From: Sorex araneus
Lineage: Eukaryota; Chordata; Mammalia; Eulipotyphla; Soricidae
NCBI RefSeq assembly: GCF_027595985.1
Contig: NC_073307.1
Span: 43,502,594-43,566,593, forward strand
Reading direction: 5' to 3'
Length of the DNA stretch: 64,000 nt
The notes beneath the pieces are model-generated. The model was not told where the DNA came from. It was given only the letters and a program-made list of their open reading frames with translations, and made no database searches. This document shows, piece by piece, positions 1 through 10,100 of this stretch. The position numbers and the translations under genes were made by a program. Numbering within the stretch: the stretch's first letter is position 1; every line of letters begins with the position of its first letter.

Positions 1-845
1 GTTATGACATCCCCTTAAAGTGATAGCTCTGTGGAATAAATTATTACAGTTAATAGTTTGCACTGGAATAATACAGGTTAAATTGTACAAATGTATCTTC
101 TAGCATTAAGAAATATATATGTCTTGAAAGCTGGAAAAAAATTTGACAAGTAGGTTGAAAATGGAAAAGCTCTATTGTCTATAGTCTATTAAAGTGTTAA
201 AATATTTATCTGCATATATCTTTTGAAAAATATATGCTTGCAAGTAAGATTTCTAATGATGGAATATTTATTACTTCTGCAGTTCAAAACTACTTGAGTT
301 TGAATTTGTGGCTTTGATTTTTTTCTGTTTTTATCTAAGCTTATAGTTGATTAAATTTAAAGATAATTATACCATGTATTTTGTTTTCTTCCTTAATAAC
401 CATGAAAAATACATAGGACTTCATATTTAACATTTATTTAAACCATATTTATTAACATAATCATAGCAAACCTTACCCAATGGTAAGGTTTGCCGACCTT
501 GCAACATTTACTTTTTTAAGTGTATTCACAAATATTTTCGCAATGTCTGATTCACACTAAAGTCAAATTTGGGAAAAGTGAGCCTTCAGGTTGTATTTTA
601 AGTGTTCCATATTTATAAGAAAGATATCAGTAATGTCATGTGTTATTTTACTGTGCAAAATAACCACAGATATATTAATGAGACTGTTGTATACATTATA
701 CATTGTATGCATTATTTAGCAAGTGCTTCATAATGAGTACCCCATGTTTAGGATAAGCTAAAACTATTTATGATCCAAGCAATTACAGTAATGATTTACT
801 GGAAGTTTTAATCAAAGGCATAATTCATTTTATTCAGTCACATAA
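1..845. other. AT-rich SINE-free left edge
   Basis: No open reading frame of note and no recognised repeat, which is unusual given the SINE density elsewhere. It could be single-copy intergenic DNA or the far 3' UTR of an upstream gene. ATG12 is the neighbour I recall in other mammals, but nothing here proves it. Confidence 0.3.
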
Positions 846-1260
846 AAATGCTGAAGAGTGTGCGGAGTGATAATTAGCAGATGGCACTTGCCTTGCATGG
901 GGCCTTCCCGACCCAAGATCTGACACCCCCGGCCTGCCAACAGTGATCCCTGAGTTCAGATCTAAAAGAAAGCCCTGAGAACTGCTTGATGTAACCCCAA
1001 AAACATAAATAGGTAAATAATTGGGGCAGGGTCAGAGAAGTAGCTCACAAGCTGAGCAATGCTCTGCATGTACGACACCCAGGTTTGACTCCTGGTACCA
1101 CAGTCTTCTGAGCACCAATGGAAGTCGTTCCCAGCACTACCAGGTATAGTACAAAAGCCAAAACAAATAACAATAAAAATTAAAGATATGGGATATGACT
1201 CAATGGTAGAGTGCATCCTATCTTGTATAAGGTTCCGAGTTCAATCTCCAGTATCCTTCT
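846..1260 (+). mobile_element. Three diverged SINEs head to tail
   Basis: Three tRNA-head-like units in the same orientation start near 846, 1026 and 1186. Each has a degraded A box (for example AGTAGCTCACAAGCTGAGC) and a B-box-like GGTTTGACTCC or GAGTTCAATCTCC. The first two end in A-rich tails; the third is cut after the head. Confidence 0.6.
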
Positions 1261-1581
1261 AACTCCCTCACAAGAGAATATACCGTAGTCATACTTTAGA
1301 TTATATATAGATTAGTCATTCATTATAGATCTCTGTCTCAGAATGGGAAAGCCAAGGAATATAAAAATAAAAATCACTGTTCGTGCAGTTGTGTTATTTT
1401 CTAAGGATTATATTTGCTAAGCTGGCACTGGAAAAGACCACATCATAAAAGGAGAAATTCAGAAAACAGTTCAGCAGATTTTGTCTTAGAAGTAACTATT
1501 TCACTACAATGTTATCCAGTCCAAATTGGATTATTGGGTTATTCACTGTCCCCAAATTTACTTGTTAAGTAACTCATTTCT

Positions 1582-1855
1582 TTTTTTTTAATTTTTTTAT
1601 TGAGTCATCATGTGGAAAGTTGCAAAGTTTTCAGGTTTAAGTCTCAGTTATACAATGCTCGAACATCCATCCCTTCACCAGTGCACATATTCCACCACCA
1701 AGAATCACAGTATAGCTCCACCCTGCCCCCCCACATCCTTAGCTCCCCCCCCCTCGCCTGTGTAACTGATAAATTTCACTTTACTTTCACTTTACTTTGA
1801 TTACATTCAATATTTCAACAAAACTCACTATTATTGTTTGGAGTTTGTCCCCCCT
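1582..1855 (-). mobile_element. 5'-truncated member of the composite retroelement family
   Basis: On the minus strand this is a retroelement 3' end with its poly(A) at 1582. It is flanked by AAGTAACTCATTTCT (1567-1581) and AAGCAACTCATTTCT (1856-1870), a 15-bp target duplication with one mismatch. The sequence matches the tails of the elements at 47873 and 61844, including the segment TATTTCAACAAAACTCACTA. Confidence 0.75.
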
Positions 1856-1913
1856 AAGCAACTCATTTCTGAAAGTGTACTTTTACCTTCAACGCTTAAG
1901 ATCCTAAGTTCCT

Positions 1914-2040
1914 AGGACTGGAGAAATAGAACAGCAGGTAAAATGCTTGCTGTGCATGTGACCAACCTGGGTTCTTTCCCTAGCACCCCATGTCGTCCCC
2001 TGAGCACAGCCTAGTGTGACCCAAAGAGAGAAAATAATGC
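1914..2040 (+). mobile_element. SINE, type A, diverged
   Basis: Head GGACTGGAGAAATAGAACAGC, B-box-like CTGGGTTCTTTCC, body ending GTGTGACCCAAAGAG and a short A-rich tail. It lacks part of the middle body. Confidence 0.75.
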
Positions 2041-2139
2041 TACTTTCCTGCCTAATCCTTTCCTTAAAACCTGTCTGAGTCACTTTTTCGATTTTCATTG
2101 TAAATACCAACTCGTTGGTTTCACTATCTGCTCTCTTCT

Positions 2140-2580
2140 ATGCCCAAAATCCTCATAGCTTTCTGTGTCTGAACAAAAGCAGGATTCCTTACGTGGTCCT
2201 TCAAAGGCCTGCATGATCTTCCCACTTCTCCCACACTTTCTGTACCTATGATCATGTTTGTTGTTATTGCAGTACCATGCGCTCATCCCATGACTTGCAC
2301 TTGCCATTCCTCCATCTGGAGATTTGTCCAAACAACTGTGTCTCATAATCTCATCCCAACTCAAAAATCACCTCATTAAGAAAGTTGTGTTCCTCTGAAC
2401 TCCATCCAAGACTGCTGACCTCACATTACCTTCCTTGCTCCACTTCATCTTTCTCTATCCTATACTCCACACTATCACTGTTGTTTACTGTGTCTGCATT
2501 CATTTCTCCATATGTCCTGGATGCAGTGTTGGTATGTTACCCCACTTGTCCCTATTACAAGCCCTCTGAGAGCATGCGGC
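2140..2580 (-). repeat. Probable ancient L2-like LINE remnant
   Basis: The plus strand has phrases resembling the antisense of mammalian L2, such as CACCTCATTAAGAAAG. No target duplication or open frame is visible. It could instead be single-copy DNA. Confidence 0.35.
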
Positions 2581-2589
2581 CCTATTTTT

Positions 2590-2815
2590 AAATGTTTTTA
2601 ATTTATTTGATGTGTGTGTCCCAAGTAGTGCCCAGGGGCCCTGGAGCCACTGAGCAAAGCCATGCTAACTGGACCAAAAGATGCAATGCTGCTTGGGACT
2701 GTGTCACCCTAGCGGGTGCTCAGACACTACCAAAGCTACATCCAACAGTGCTTGGGAGGCCATGTAATGCTGGGGATCGAGCTAGGGTTGGGTGTATGCA
2801 AGGTATGTACCTTAA
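2590..2815 (-). mobile_element. Diverged SINE
   Basis: Antisense body ending in the complement of a B box (GGGGATCGAGCTAGGG) and an A-box-like end. Confidence 0.55.
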
Positions 2816-3042
2816 ATTCCACTTATTTAGTACACGCTTTTGAAAAGGCACTAGGTGAATAGATGAATGCTCTTATTCCATTCATTCTCTGGAGATCTAG
2901 GGCAGTGTCAAAATGTGACAATCAAGCCCTGAATAATGCAGAATATAGAGAAACTACTACTCTGAATCTACGTATTTTAATGTGTTAATAAACCTATAAT
3001 GTTCATCACCCTTTGTTTTTTACAATAGTTTATAATGTACAC

Positions 3043-3213
3043 TTGTTTTAGTTTGGTTTGGGTCCAAAACCAAAGCTTAGAGCATAATCTTGGATTTATG
3101 CGCAGGGTTCACTCCTGGCAGGGCTCGGAGATCATATGAGGTGCCAGGGATTGAACCTAGGCTAGCCGTGTACAAGACAAAGCTTTTTCCCTGCTCTTGT
3201 CTTTCCAGCCCCA
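3043..3213 (-). mobile_element. SINE, type A
   Basis: T-rich tail side, GGGTCCAAAACC, then GGTGCCAGGGATTGAACC (antisense B box) and CTTTCCAGCCCC at the 5' end. Confidence 0.75.
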
Positions 3214-3469
3214 TAATAATAAAACTCTTGAGGGAGGATTCCTTTGCAGAAAAGCAAAAAAATGAGAAATAAAACTTTGCTGGTTATGAACTCACTTTCC
3301 TATGGGCCCCTCAGGAAAAACTTCACTGAACTATTGCATATCCTAGCCAACTACCAATGTGCTTTATTCTGACCTTACCATCATGCATACACAAGGCACT
3401 GAGTAGGAGGAATGGGGGTGTGGTGGGAGGAATGTAGAAAGTGGTCAACATAAAATATAGTATGTCCTA

Positions 3470-3770
3470 AAGGTTTTCACTGTTAGACATTCAACTGGGA
3501 GGAGGCGGCAGTGCTAAACATTGATAAAGTGTTCCATATGAAACTCTATCAGTAGCCACACTCTAAACCACCGTGCGAACAAAAATAGACTGGTGACTGG
3601 GAGGCAAAGGAGAGCTGGGGGTGGGATAGGAGCGTGGGGGGAGAGGAGTTGGTGGAGGGAAGTGGACACTGGTGACGGCATTGGTGTTAAACATTGAATG
3701 CCTGAAGCCTAATCATGAATTAACTTTGTAATTTCATGGGTACTAAACAAAATATTTTTTAAAAACCTTT
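3470..3770 (+). mobile_element. L1-like retroelement 3' end, sense
   Basis: The plus strand reads GTGGACACTGGTGACGG and AATCATGAATTAACTTTG, then an A-rich end near 3750-3770. This matches the complement of the antisense tails elsewhere in the window. The left end is not defined. Confidence 0.6.
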
Positions 3771-3808
3771 AAAAAGGTTACCCCTGAGCAATGCCAGGTA
3801 TGGCCAAA

Positions 3809-4127
3809 TCATCATCATCATCAATCATCATCATCATCCCGTTGATTGTCGAATTTCTTGAGCGGTCTCAGTAACATCTCCATTCATCCTAGCCCTGAGA
3901 TTTTAGAAACCTCTCCTTACTCATCCTTCCCAATGATGCCGCATTGGAGGCTCTTTCAGGGTTAGGGGAATGAGACCCAGCATTGTTACTGGTTTTGGCA
4001 TATGAATACGCCACAGGGAGTTTGCGAAGCTCTCCCATGTGGGCAGGAAACTCTTGGTAGCCTGCTGATTCTCCCAGAGGATGAAGTAGGCTATAAGATG
4101 TTGTGCGGTTCTGGGAGCTTGCTTTTG
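3809..4127 (-). mobile_element. SINE, type C (long), nested in an older SINE tail
   Basis: Flanked by a perfect 16-bp duplication GCCAGGTATGGCCAAA (3793-3808 and 4128-4143). The sense strand has the type B body plus an extra block of about 85 bases also seen at 30945-31170. Its 3' tail is a GAT-type trinucleotide repeat (ATC on the plus strand, 3809-3838), not poly(A). Confidence 0.8.
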
Positions 4128-4254
4128 GCCAGGTATGGCCAAAACCCCCTCCCAAAATGAAGTAAAGGTAGTTTAGAGCCAAAACATGAAGAACTTTATA
4201 TGCTAGATAGAGAAACCTGTGTGTAAGAAGTTACTGAAAGTTTCTAACAAGAGA

Positions 4255-4490
4255 AGCCAGAGTGATAGTACAGCAAGTAGAGCACTTGCTTTGCAGGTGG
4301 CTGACCAGGATCCATCCCTGGCAAACCATATGTTCCCCTGAGCCCCACCAGGAGTATCCATGAGCACAGAACCAGGAGTAAGTTCTGGGTCAGCCGCATG
4401 CAAGGCAAACACCACCCCCCCACCCCGCTGTGCTATCGCTCTAGCACCAGGAGTAAGTTCTGAGCACTGCTGGGTGTGACCCAAAACCAA
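4255..4490 (+). mobile_element. SINE, type A, interrupted
   Basis: A complete type A body from the GAGTGATAGTACAGC head to GGGTGTGACCCAAAACC. It is split by a 58-base antisense insert at 4388-4445 flanked by direct repeats. Confidence 0.8.
4388..4445 (-). mobile_element. SINE head-only insertion
   Basis: The antisense of only the tRNA-like head of the SINE, with no body or tail, lies between two copies of ACCAGGAGTAAGTTCTG (4371-4387 and 4446-4462). The direct repeats look like a 17-bp target duplication. Confidence 0.7.
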
Positions 4491-4494
4491 AATT

Positions 4495-5655
4495 TTGAAT
4501 TTTTTTCTCACAAGAAATGGGCAGTCTGTAACTTAGATTAATTAACCTAATGCCTGTAAGTAAATTATTAGACATCAGGGAAGAGACAACAAGACATTTG
4601 GAATACAAAACTGAGCACTTATTTGAAAAGGATGCAAAGAAAGCGATAAAAATAGGGAATTGTGGGTAGGAGTTTTGAGCCTGGGTAATGTCACTGCAGT
4701 TAGAAAACATCAGGGTGTGGACAAAGTATCCTTGAGTTTCTAATATATTGCATTTGAAGAGCCAAAAAGTGGTAAGATTGTAAAATTAAGACCTAGGGTT
4801 GCGTCTACATGGAAGTGATAATTGCAATCTTGAGTGTGGAAAGAGGATTTAAAGGAGAGACAATAGATAATGAATGTGAATGTAGCAATATTAAGGAAAA
4901 TTCTTGAGATCTTTGAAGGTCAAGAGCCAGAGAAAATAGGAAAAGAATTGCTGGAAATTTGAGAGAAGTGTAATCCACTGTGGAATGCAAGGAAGATAAA
5001 CTTGTGTTTAATTTTATTGTTATTAATTTCAAGTATGGATTAAAGTACCTGGAATGATGCTGTAAGAACCCAAATGGAAATTCTGATAGTAAAATAAATT
5101 TTAAATAATATACAATCTGTACATTACTCTTACCCAAAATAATCAACCACCTTTCCTTGCGATATGCACCACAAAATGTTGGTTTCTGTCTTGTCTTCAC
5201 CTGTAGCCCTTTTTGAAAAATGATGTTTGACCCTGCCATTTTAATTCTTAACATTGTTAGACTACTTGCAGTGTAAGCATTTTAAGCAAGGATGCTTAAG
5301 ACTGCAGGTAACACAAGTAAATTTAAATAAACATACATACACAAATATGTATATACATGCCTGAAAAAAACCTATTTTTAAAAGACTTCTTTTAGAAATC
5401 TTAATCTTCAGTACTCTTGAACCCAAATCATTCCTTGGGTCTTTGTAATGAAGAAGAAGGAAACATTATCGCATTTCTTTTGACCCTCAAATTTCATTAT
5501 ACTTTGTGGGGTTTCCTCAATGCTAAATGCCTTGCATATTTCTATTTCCATATGGAAATACATTTTCTTGTAGGAAACACAAGCACTGACATATTTAATA
5601 AGGTCTTTTTTTATTTTTTAGTATCACAGGTGACTGAATATGTTAGATTTTAAAA
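4495..5655. other. AT-rich intergenic stretch
   Basis: No repeat or gene recognised. A 149-codon minus-strand open frame at 4805-5254 has no recognisable domain and lies in low-complexity AT-rich DNA, so I do not call it a gene. Confidence 0.4.
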
Positions 5656-5679
5656 TCAAAGACCAAAGTCAGTCACAGA

Positions 5680-6090
5680 ATGATCGTACTCATTTGTGGA
5701 CTATAAAGAAACATAGAGAATTAGTGCCCAAAGACAATAGCAGGGCCTGAGCAGTTCACCAGTGTGGGGGAAGGGACATTAGGGCAGGGAAGGGACCACT
5801 ACGACAAGGATAGGGGGACGCGATCAATTTGGATGAGAACTGAGTGCTGAAAGGGGCTAAAGTAATATAGTAATATGCAGGATATGCTTTCAGTAACAGT
5901 ATTGCAAACCACAGCGCCTAAAGAAGGGGAAAGTGCCTGCCATAGAGGCAGGCTGGGGAGCGCGAGGGAAAGGAACAATGGTGTAGGGATTGGTGCTTCG
6001 TCGTCGTGAGCCTGAAACTCAATCATGAATAATTTTGTAACGTTGTAGTGCACGGTGATGTCATTTAAAAAGAAAAGAAAAACACTAGAA
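5680..6090 (+). mobile_element. L1 3' end, sense
   Basis: Reads GTGGACTATAAAGAAACATAG, then ATTGCAAACCACAG, CTGCCATAGAGGCAGGCTGG, CTGAAACTCAATCATGAATA and an A-rich end at about 6066-6090. The same order occurs at 29340-29660 and, reversed, at 43845 and 54110. It lies directly upstream of the CDO1 CpG island. Confidence 0.75.
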
Positions 6091-6686
6091 GATGAAAACC
6101 GAGTTTTTCGTGTTTGCACTAGTGACGCTTGAGACTCGAGTTATACTGTTAATGCAATGCGTTCCCTTTTTTTTTTTTTTTTTAAGGAAAATTTTGGCTT
6201 ATTTTCACTTATCTTACGGAGAGTTTTAAAGACAAAACAGCTCCCGTGCTTGGGCACGGGAATGCATCCTCCGCCTCCGCAAGTCCTTCCTCTTTCCCCC
6301 GGCTCTTTCCCTCTCTCCTTCCTTCCCCTCTCTCGTGGCCTTTTTCTGATCCCCAGCTGGCTGGGTCCCAGCGTCACCCACCTGGGCTGCCCAGCCCCAC
6401 CGCTCGGGGCTGCAGGCAGTGGGGGGCACATAGGGAAGGGAGCCGGGATGGGCAGCCAGATGGCGCCGGGTAAGAGCAGGGGACAGAGGTGGCGCGGAGC
6501 CCCGGTCCCTGCTTGGATCCTCGAGAGAACGCGGCGGGCGCGGGGCAGGATCGCGCCGCGCGCGGGGGCGGCGGGCGTGGGCCGCTCCCGCACGCTGTCG
6601 CCGCCTCCGCCGCGGTTCCCCGGCCTCTGCCCGCCTCTCCCCACCCTCCGAGGGGCGGTGGTACAGTCCCGCTGACACCCGAGAGC

Positions 6687-6694
6687 TTAAAAAG
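6687..6694 (+). promoter_or_regulatory. TATA-like element of CDO1
   Basis: TTAAAAAG sits in GC-rich DNA. Transcription would start about 25-32 bases downstream (6715-6725), giving a 5' UTR of about 260 bases with no upstream AUG before the coding ATG at 6981. The position is inferred from spacing. Confidence 0.5.
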
Positions 6695-6717
6695 GGGCCC
6701 GGGAGGCTGAAGCCGGC

Positions 6718-6980
6718 AGCGAGGTCCTGATTTGTGTGCACGGCGCGTTTCCCAGCCGGCCCAGATTCGCCGCGCTGCCAAGAAGAGGGGTTTTCTCCTG
6801 AGATCTTCTGGGCGAGGGCTTCTGGCCTCTTTGTCCCCCGGCGGCCAGTGGCGTGTCCGCGGGTGCCAACGCGTGCGGGCGTGCAGTTGTGTGCGTGTAG
6901 CTAGCTGGCTGCTGGGACCCTCGTGCCCGCCCCGCCGCCGCTGCCCAAGCAAGCAGGGAGACGCGCCTGCAGCCAGAGAG
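6718..6980 (+). other. CDO1 5' UTR (inferred)
   Basis: The GC-rich leader from the start site predicted by the TATA-like box to the ATG contains no AUG, so ribosome scanning would reach 6981 first. The 5' boundary is approximate. Confidence 0.5.
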
Positions 6981-7150
6981 ATGGAGCAGACCGAGGTGCT
7001 CAAGCCCAAGACCCTCGCGGACCTCATCCGCATCCTCCATCAGCTCTTCGCGAGCGAGGAGATCAACGTGGAGGAGGTGCAGGCCGTCATGGAAGCTTAC
7101 GAGAGCGACCCCGCCGAGTGGGCAACGTACGCCAAGTTCGACCAGTACAG
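6981..7150 (+). CDS. CDO1: CDO1 coding exon 1
   Basis: Encodes residues 1-56 and two bases of Arg57, starting MEQTEVLKP. The donor is AG|GTGAGC. Continuing in frame past the donor hits a stop within 4 bases, which supports this exon end. It lies inside the CpG island. Intron 1 (7151-10397) is 3.2 kb and carries a few old SINEs. Confidence 0.96.
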
Positions 7151-10100
7151 GTGAGCGTGCACGAAGCCCCGCGCCGCGAGGATCCGCGCGTGGGTGCGTA
7201 CAGGCCTCCGAGTCGCTGCACCAGCGGCGGAATAGCGACGGGGTGGGGCGCGGGGGAGGGAAGCGGAGACTGGCAACCCTGGGCTTTTGCAGAAACCCCC
7301 GTCGCGCCGCGCCCACCCTCCCTGGACTCGCAAGCAGTTTCTACCGGAGCCGCTGCGTCTGGCTCCCCGGCGCTCCGAGCTTCGGGCTGCAGCGGGATCG
7401 TTGGCTCCGAGCTTCGGGCTGCACCCCGGTGCTCGCAGGGACCGCGGCAGGCTCAGCTCCGGGAGGCCACCGAGCCGCGGAAAAACTTTGCTGTTCTCTC
7501 TTCCAAAACGCCACTCGTGCTCCCGGGCTCCGACGCAGAGCCCTTTCCCCAGTGGCGACAGATAGCACGCGGCGCTGCCGGGAGGCCGGGTGCCCGGGGA
7601 CGCCCCGAGTCCTGCCCGCCCGCGGCGCTCAGAACGGGCGGTGCCCGCAGGAGCGATCCCCGCCAGCCGCGGGGAGAAGTCCTGGCCACCTGGCACCTCC
7701 CAGTAGGGGGCAGCTGGTCATTTTTCTTTCTCCGGTGCCCCCTCCGTTTCAAACCTGTGTAACTTGCAGTGCGCTTACTTAAATCCACTGTCAGGTTCAC
7801 CAGTTAAAACCCCCACCCATCCCTCTTTCAGCCCCTGTTAAAGCGGTTTGGTTTTTTCGGATCCTTTGTTCGGGAAGTGGTCTGGAAGACCGCGGCTTCT
7901 CAGAGGTGCCCGAGCTGTGCGTGGAACTCTGATTAGGTTGGGTTCGTAAGTGAACAAAGCACCCCCCTACAATCCTCCAGGGCAGAAATATAATCAAATC
8001 ACCCCAGAGGATGAGTTTCTTTCCCGAGGGGCAAAGAGAAAGAAGTGGGTCCGGGAAAAAAAACGGTCAAACACTTGTCCTACGGCTGTGAAGTCTTGGG
8101 TTCAATCCCTATCACAGAAGGGACAGAAAAGATTTTTTTTTTAAGAAAGATTAAGGTGTTTTTGGGAACCACTTTCACCTCATCATCACCTTCCCTCAAG
8201 ACAATGTTTTATCAGGCTTAATTGCATGAGTTATTTTAACCTATGTTAGGTTCTAAAATTTTAAAACGGAAGTGTCTTTAGATCTTATTTTAGATATTTA
8301 CTTTAGATACTTCCACTTGCAAGTATCTGCAAGAAATTCCTTTGTCCCAATCAATTCCTGGCTAGCTCCTTTAGTGACGTCCACTAAAGCCACAGAGGAT
8401 AATTTTCCATCGGGTACTATTAGCTCCAGGTTATTCAGGACTTCTTGTGGACCAGGAACTCTTCTGCACAAGTATTAATGCATTTACCTCACAACAGTGC
8501 TTGAGATAGGTACCATTCTTCCCCTTATCTTACAGGCAATAAAAACTTGAGTTACCTCATAACCTCCATCTAGGAGATCTTCTATCAAATCTTAGCGCAT
8601 GGAGTCAACCAAGTATGACTCTTCTCGAGCCTATACTCTACAACCACTATAAAACTCCCTGAAGATACATGGAGTTTTCCTCTCCCTGGATAATTGGCCA
8701 AGTGAAATTAATAGAGGGTGGCATGTAAAGGATCTTATTCTAGATCAGAAGTGTTTTCTAGGGATATATTAGCAGCCATAAACCGTTTGAATTGCAACTA
8801 CTTGGGCTCTTTTATTCCATAGGCATCTGAGGGATAACAGGAACATGGGTGCAATTCTGACTGAGCACTTGGTGAAGTAGGAAGGGAAGAAGTTGGAAGA
8901 GCAGAGATCAGTTCGATAATGTGTTTTTCAAAGAATGGAGTCCTAGCTATGAAGGATCTGACCTCTGGCCTCGGGAAGACCAGTGCTAAAGAACCAAAAG
9001 AGAGTTTAAGTTTCAGTGTGAGCCAGAGTCAATTCCCTGGAAGAAACCCCAGAGAAGTAAAAGGGGGTGAACTTTAAGAGTGGTGGAGGAAGAAGGTAGG
9101 GCTCTGGAACAGGAAGTGAATTTATTGTGAAATTGAAGACATAACCCCTTACAAGGTCCGAGGTCAGAAGAGCCTACAAAGTATGGAAAACTCACATCAA
9201 AAAGAACTTACAACTCAAGTCTTAGAGATCCTGACTGAAATTTAGGAGAGTAGAGGCCCTAAGAAGGTCCAATATCTGGGTTCAATATCTGACATAAAAT
9301 ATTTTCAATAATTCGTAAAAAATAAATAGATGGCCATGTCATCAAACATTAACCCCAAAACACTATCAATATTCCTAAAAATTCTTTAAAATTAAAAAAA
9401 TGACTTTCTAAATTAAATTCTTCATTATCAGAATTGTATTGATTATAATGTTGTCAATTTTCCCTCTTGAACCAATATAAATTTTAAAGTAAATATTTTT
9501 CCCTGATGGCATGGTTATAGTTGTTTTATTTTGCAAACTACCACTTTCTCCTTACTAAAAGGGTTAGGTATTATGTGACTTCATTATGAATACTTTTTTT
9601 TTTTGGTTTTTGGGTCACACCCAGTGATGCTCAGGGGGGGTTACTCCTGGCTCTGCACTCAGGAATTACTCCTGGTGGTGCTCAGAGGATGATATGGGAT
9701 GCCAGGAATCAAACATGGGTCAACCGTGTGCAAAGTAAATGCCCTACATGCTGTTCTATCACTCTGGCTTTTTTATGAGTACTTTTGAATGTGATTTGTG
9801 ACTGGGTTTTAATGAAAGAGGGGGATACTGGAAATTATTTAATGAAAACTTGTCCCTCACAGTTGTGGTTTAGCTACTTGACTGGATAAAAAAAATAGAA
9901 ATATTCTTGCATACAGTAATGCACTTTGCAAGTACCTTTTGTGAGAAACTTACTCTTTTTATCAGCTTGAGCCACTCACATAAGAATCAAGGAATTTGCA
10001 GGTTTTGTATTTTCTCTTACTCTAAGTCATTAATTAAAACATAGCATTCTTATCTTTTGGTTGGGGTTTGTGTTTTTGTTTTCTTGGGTGGGGAAGCAGC

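Larger units (their letters stand above)
6240..7720. promoter_or_regulatory. CpG island spanning CDO1 promoter and exon 1
   Basis: The sequence turns abruptly GC-rich with very frequent CG dinucleotides from about 6500 to 7700, in contrast to the CpG-poor, AT-rich DNA on both sides. It covers the proposed start site, the 5' UTR, exon 1 and the start of intron 1. Promoter CpG methylation of CDO1 in human tumours is established knowledge. The many long open frames here on both strands reflect GC richness, not genes. Confidence 0.9.

Noticed and set aside
4805-5254. 149-codon minus-strand frame
   Set aside because: AT-rich, no recognised domain, no promoter or splice context. A chance frame of this length is plausible in 64 kb.
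6157-7782. Many long overlapping open frames on both strands (for example 6374-7033 minus, 6923-7762 plus)
   Set aside because: They lie in the CpG island, where stop codons are rare. None has a recognisable domain, and the real coding sequence there is CDO1 exon 1.
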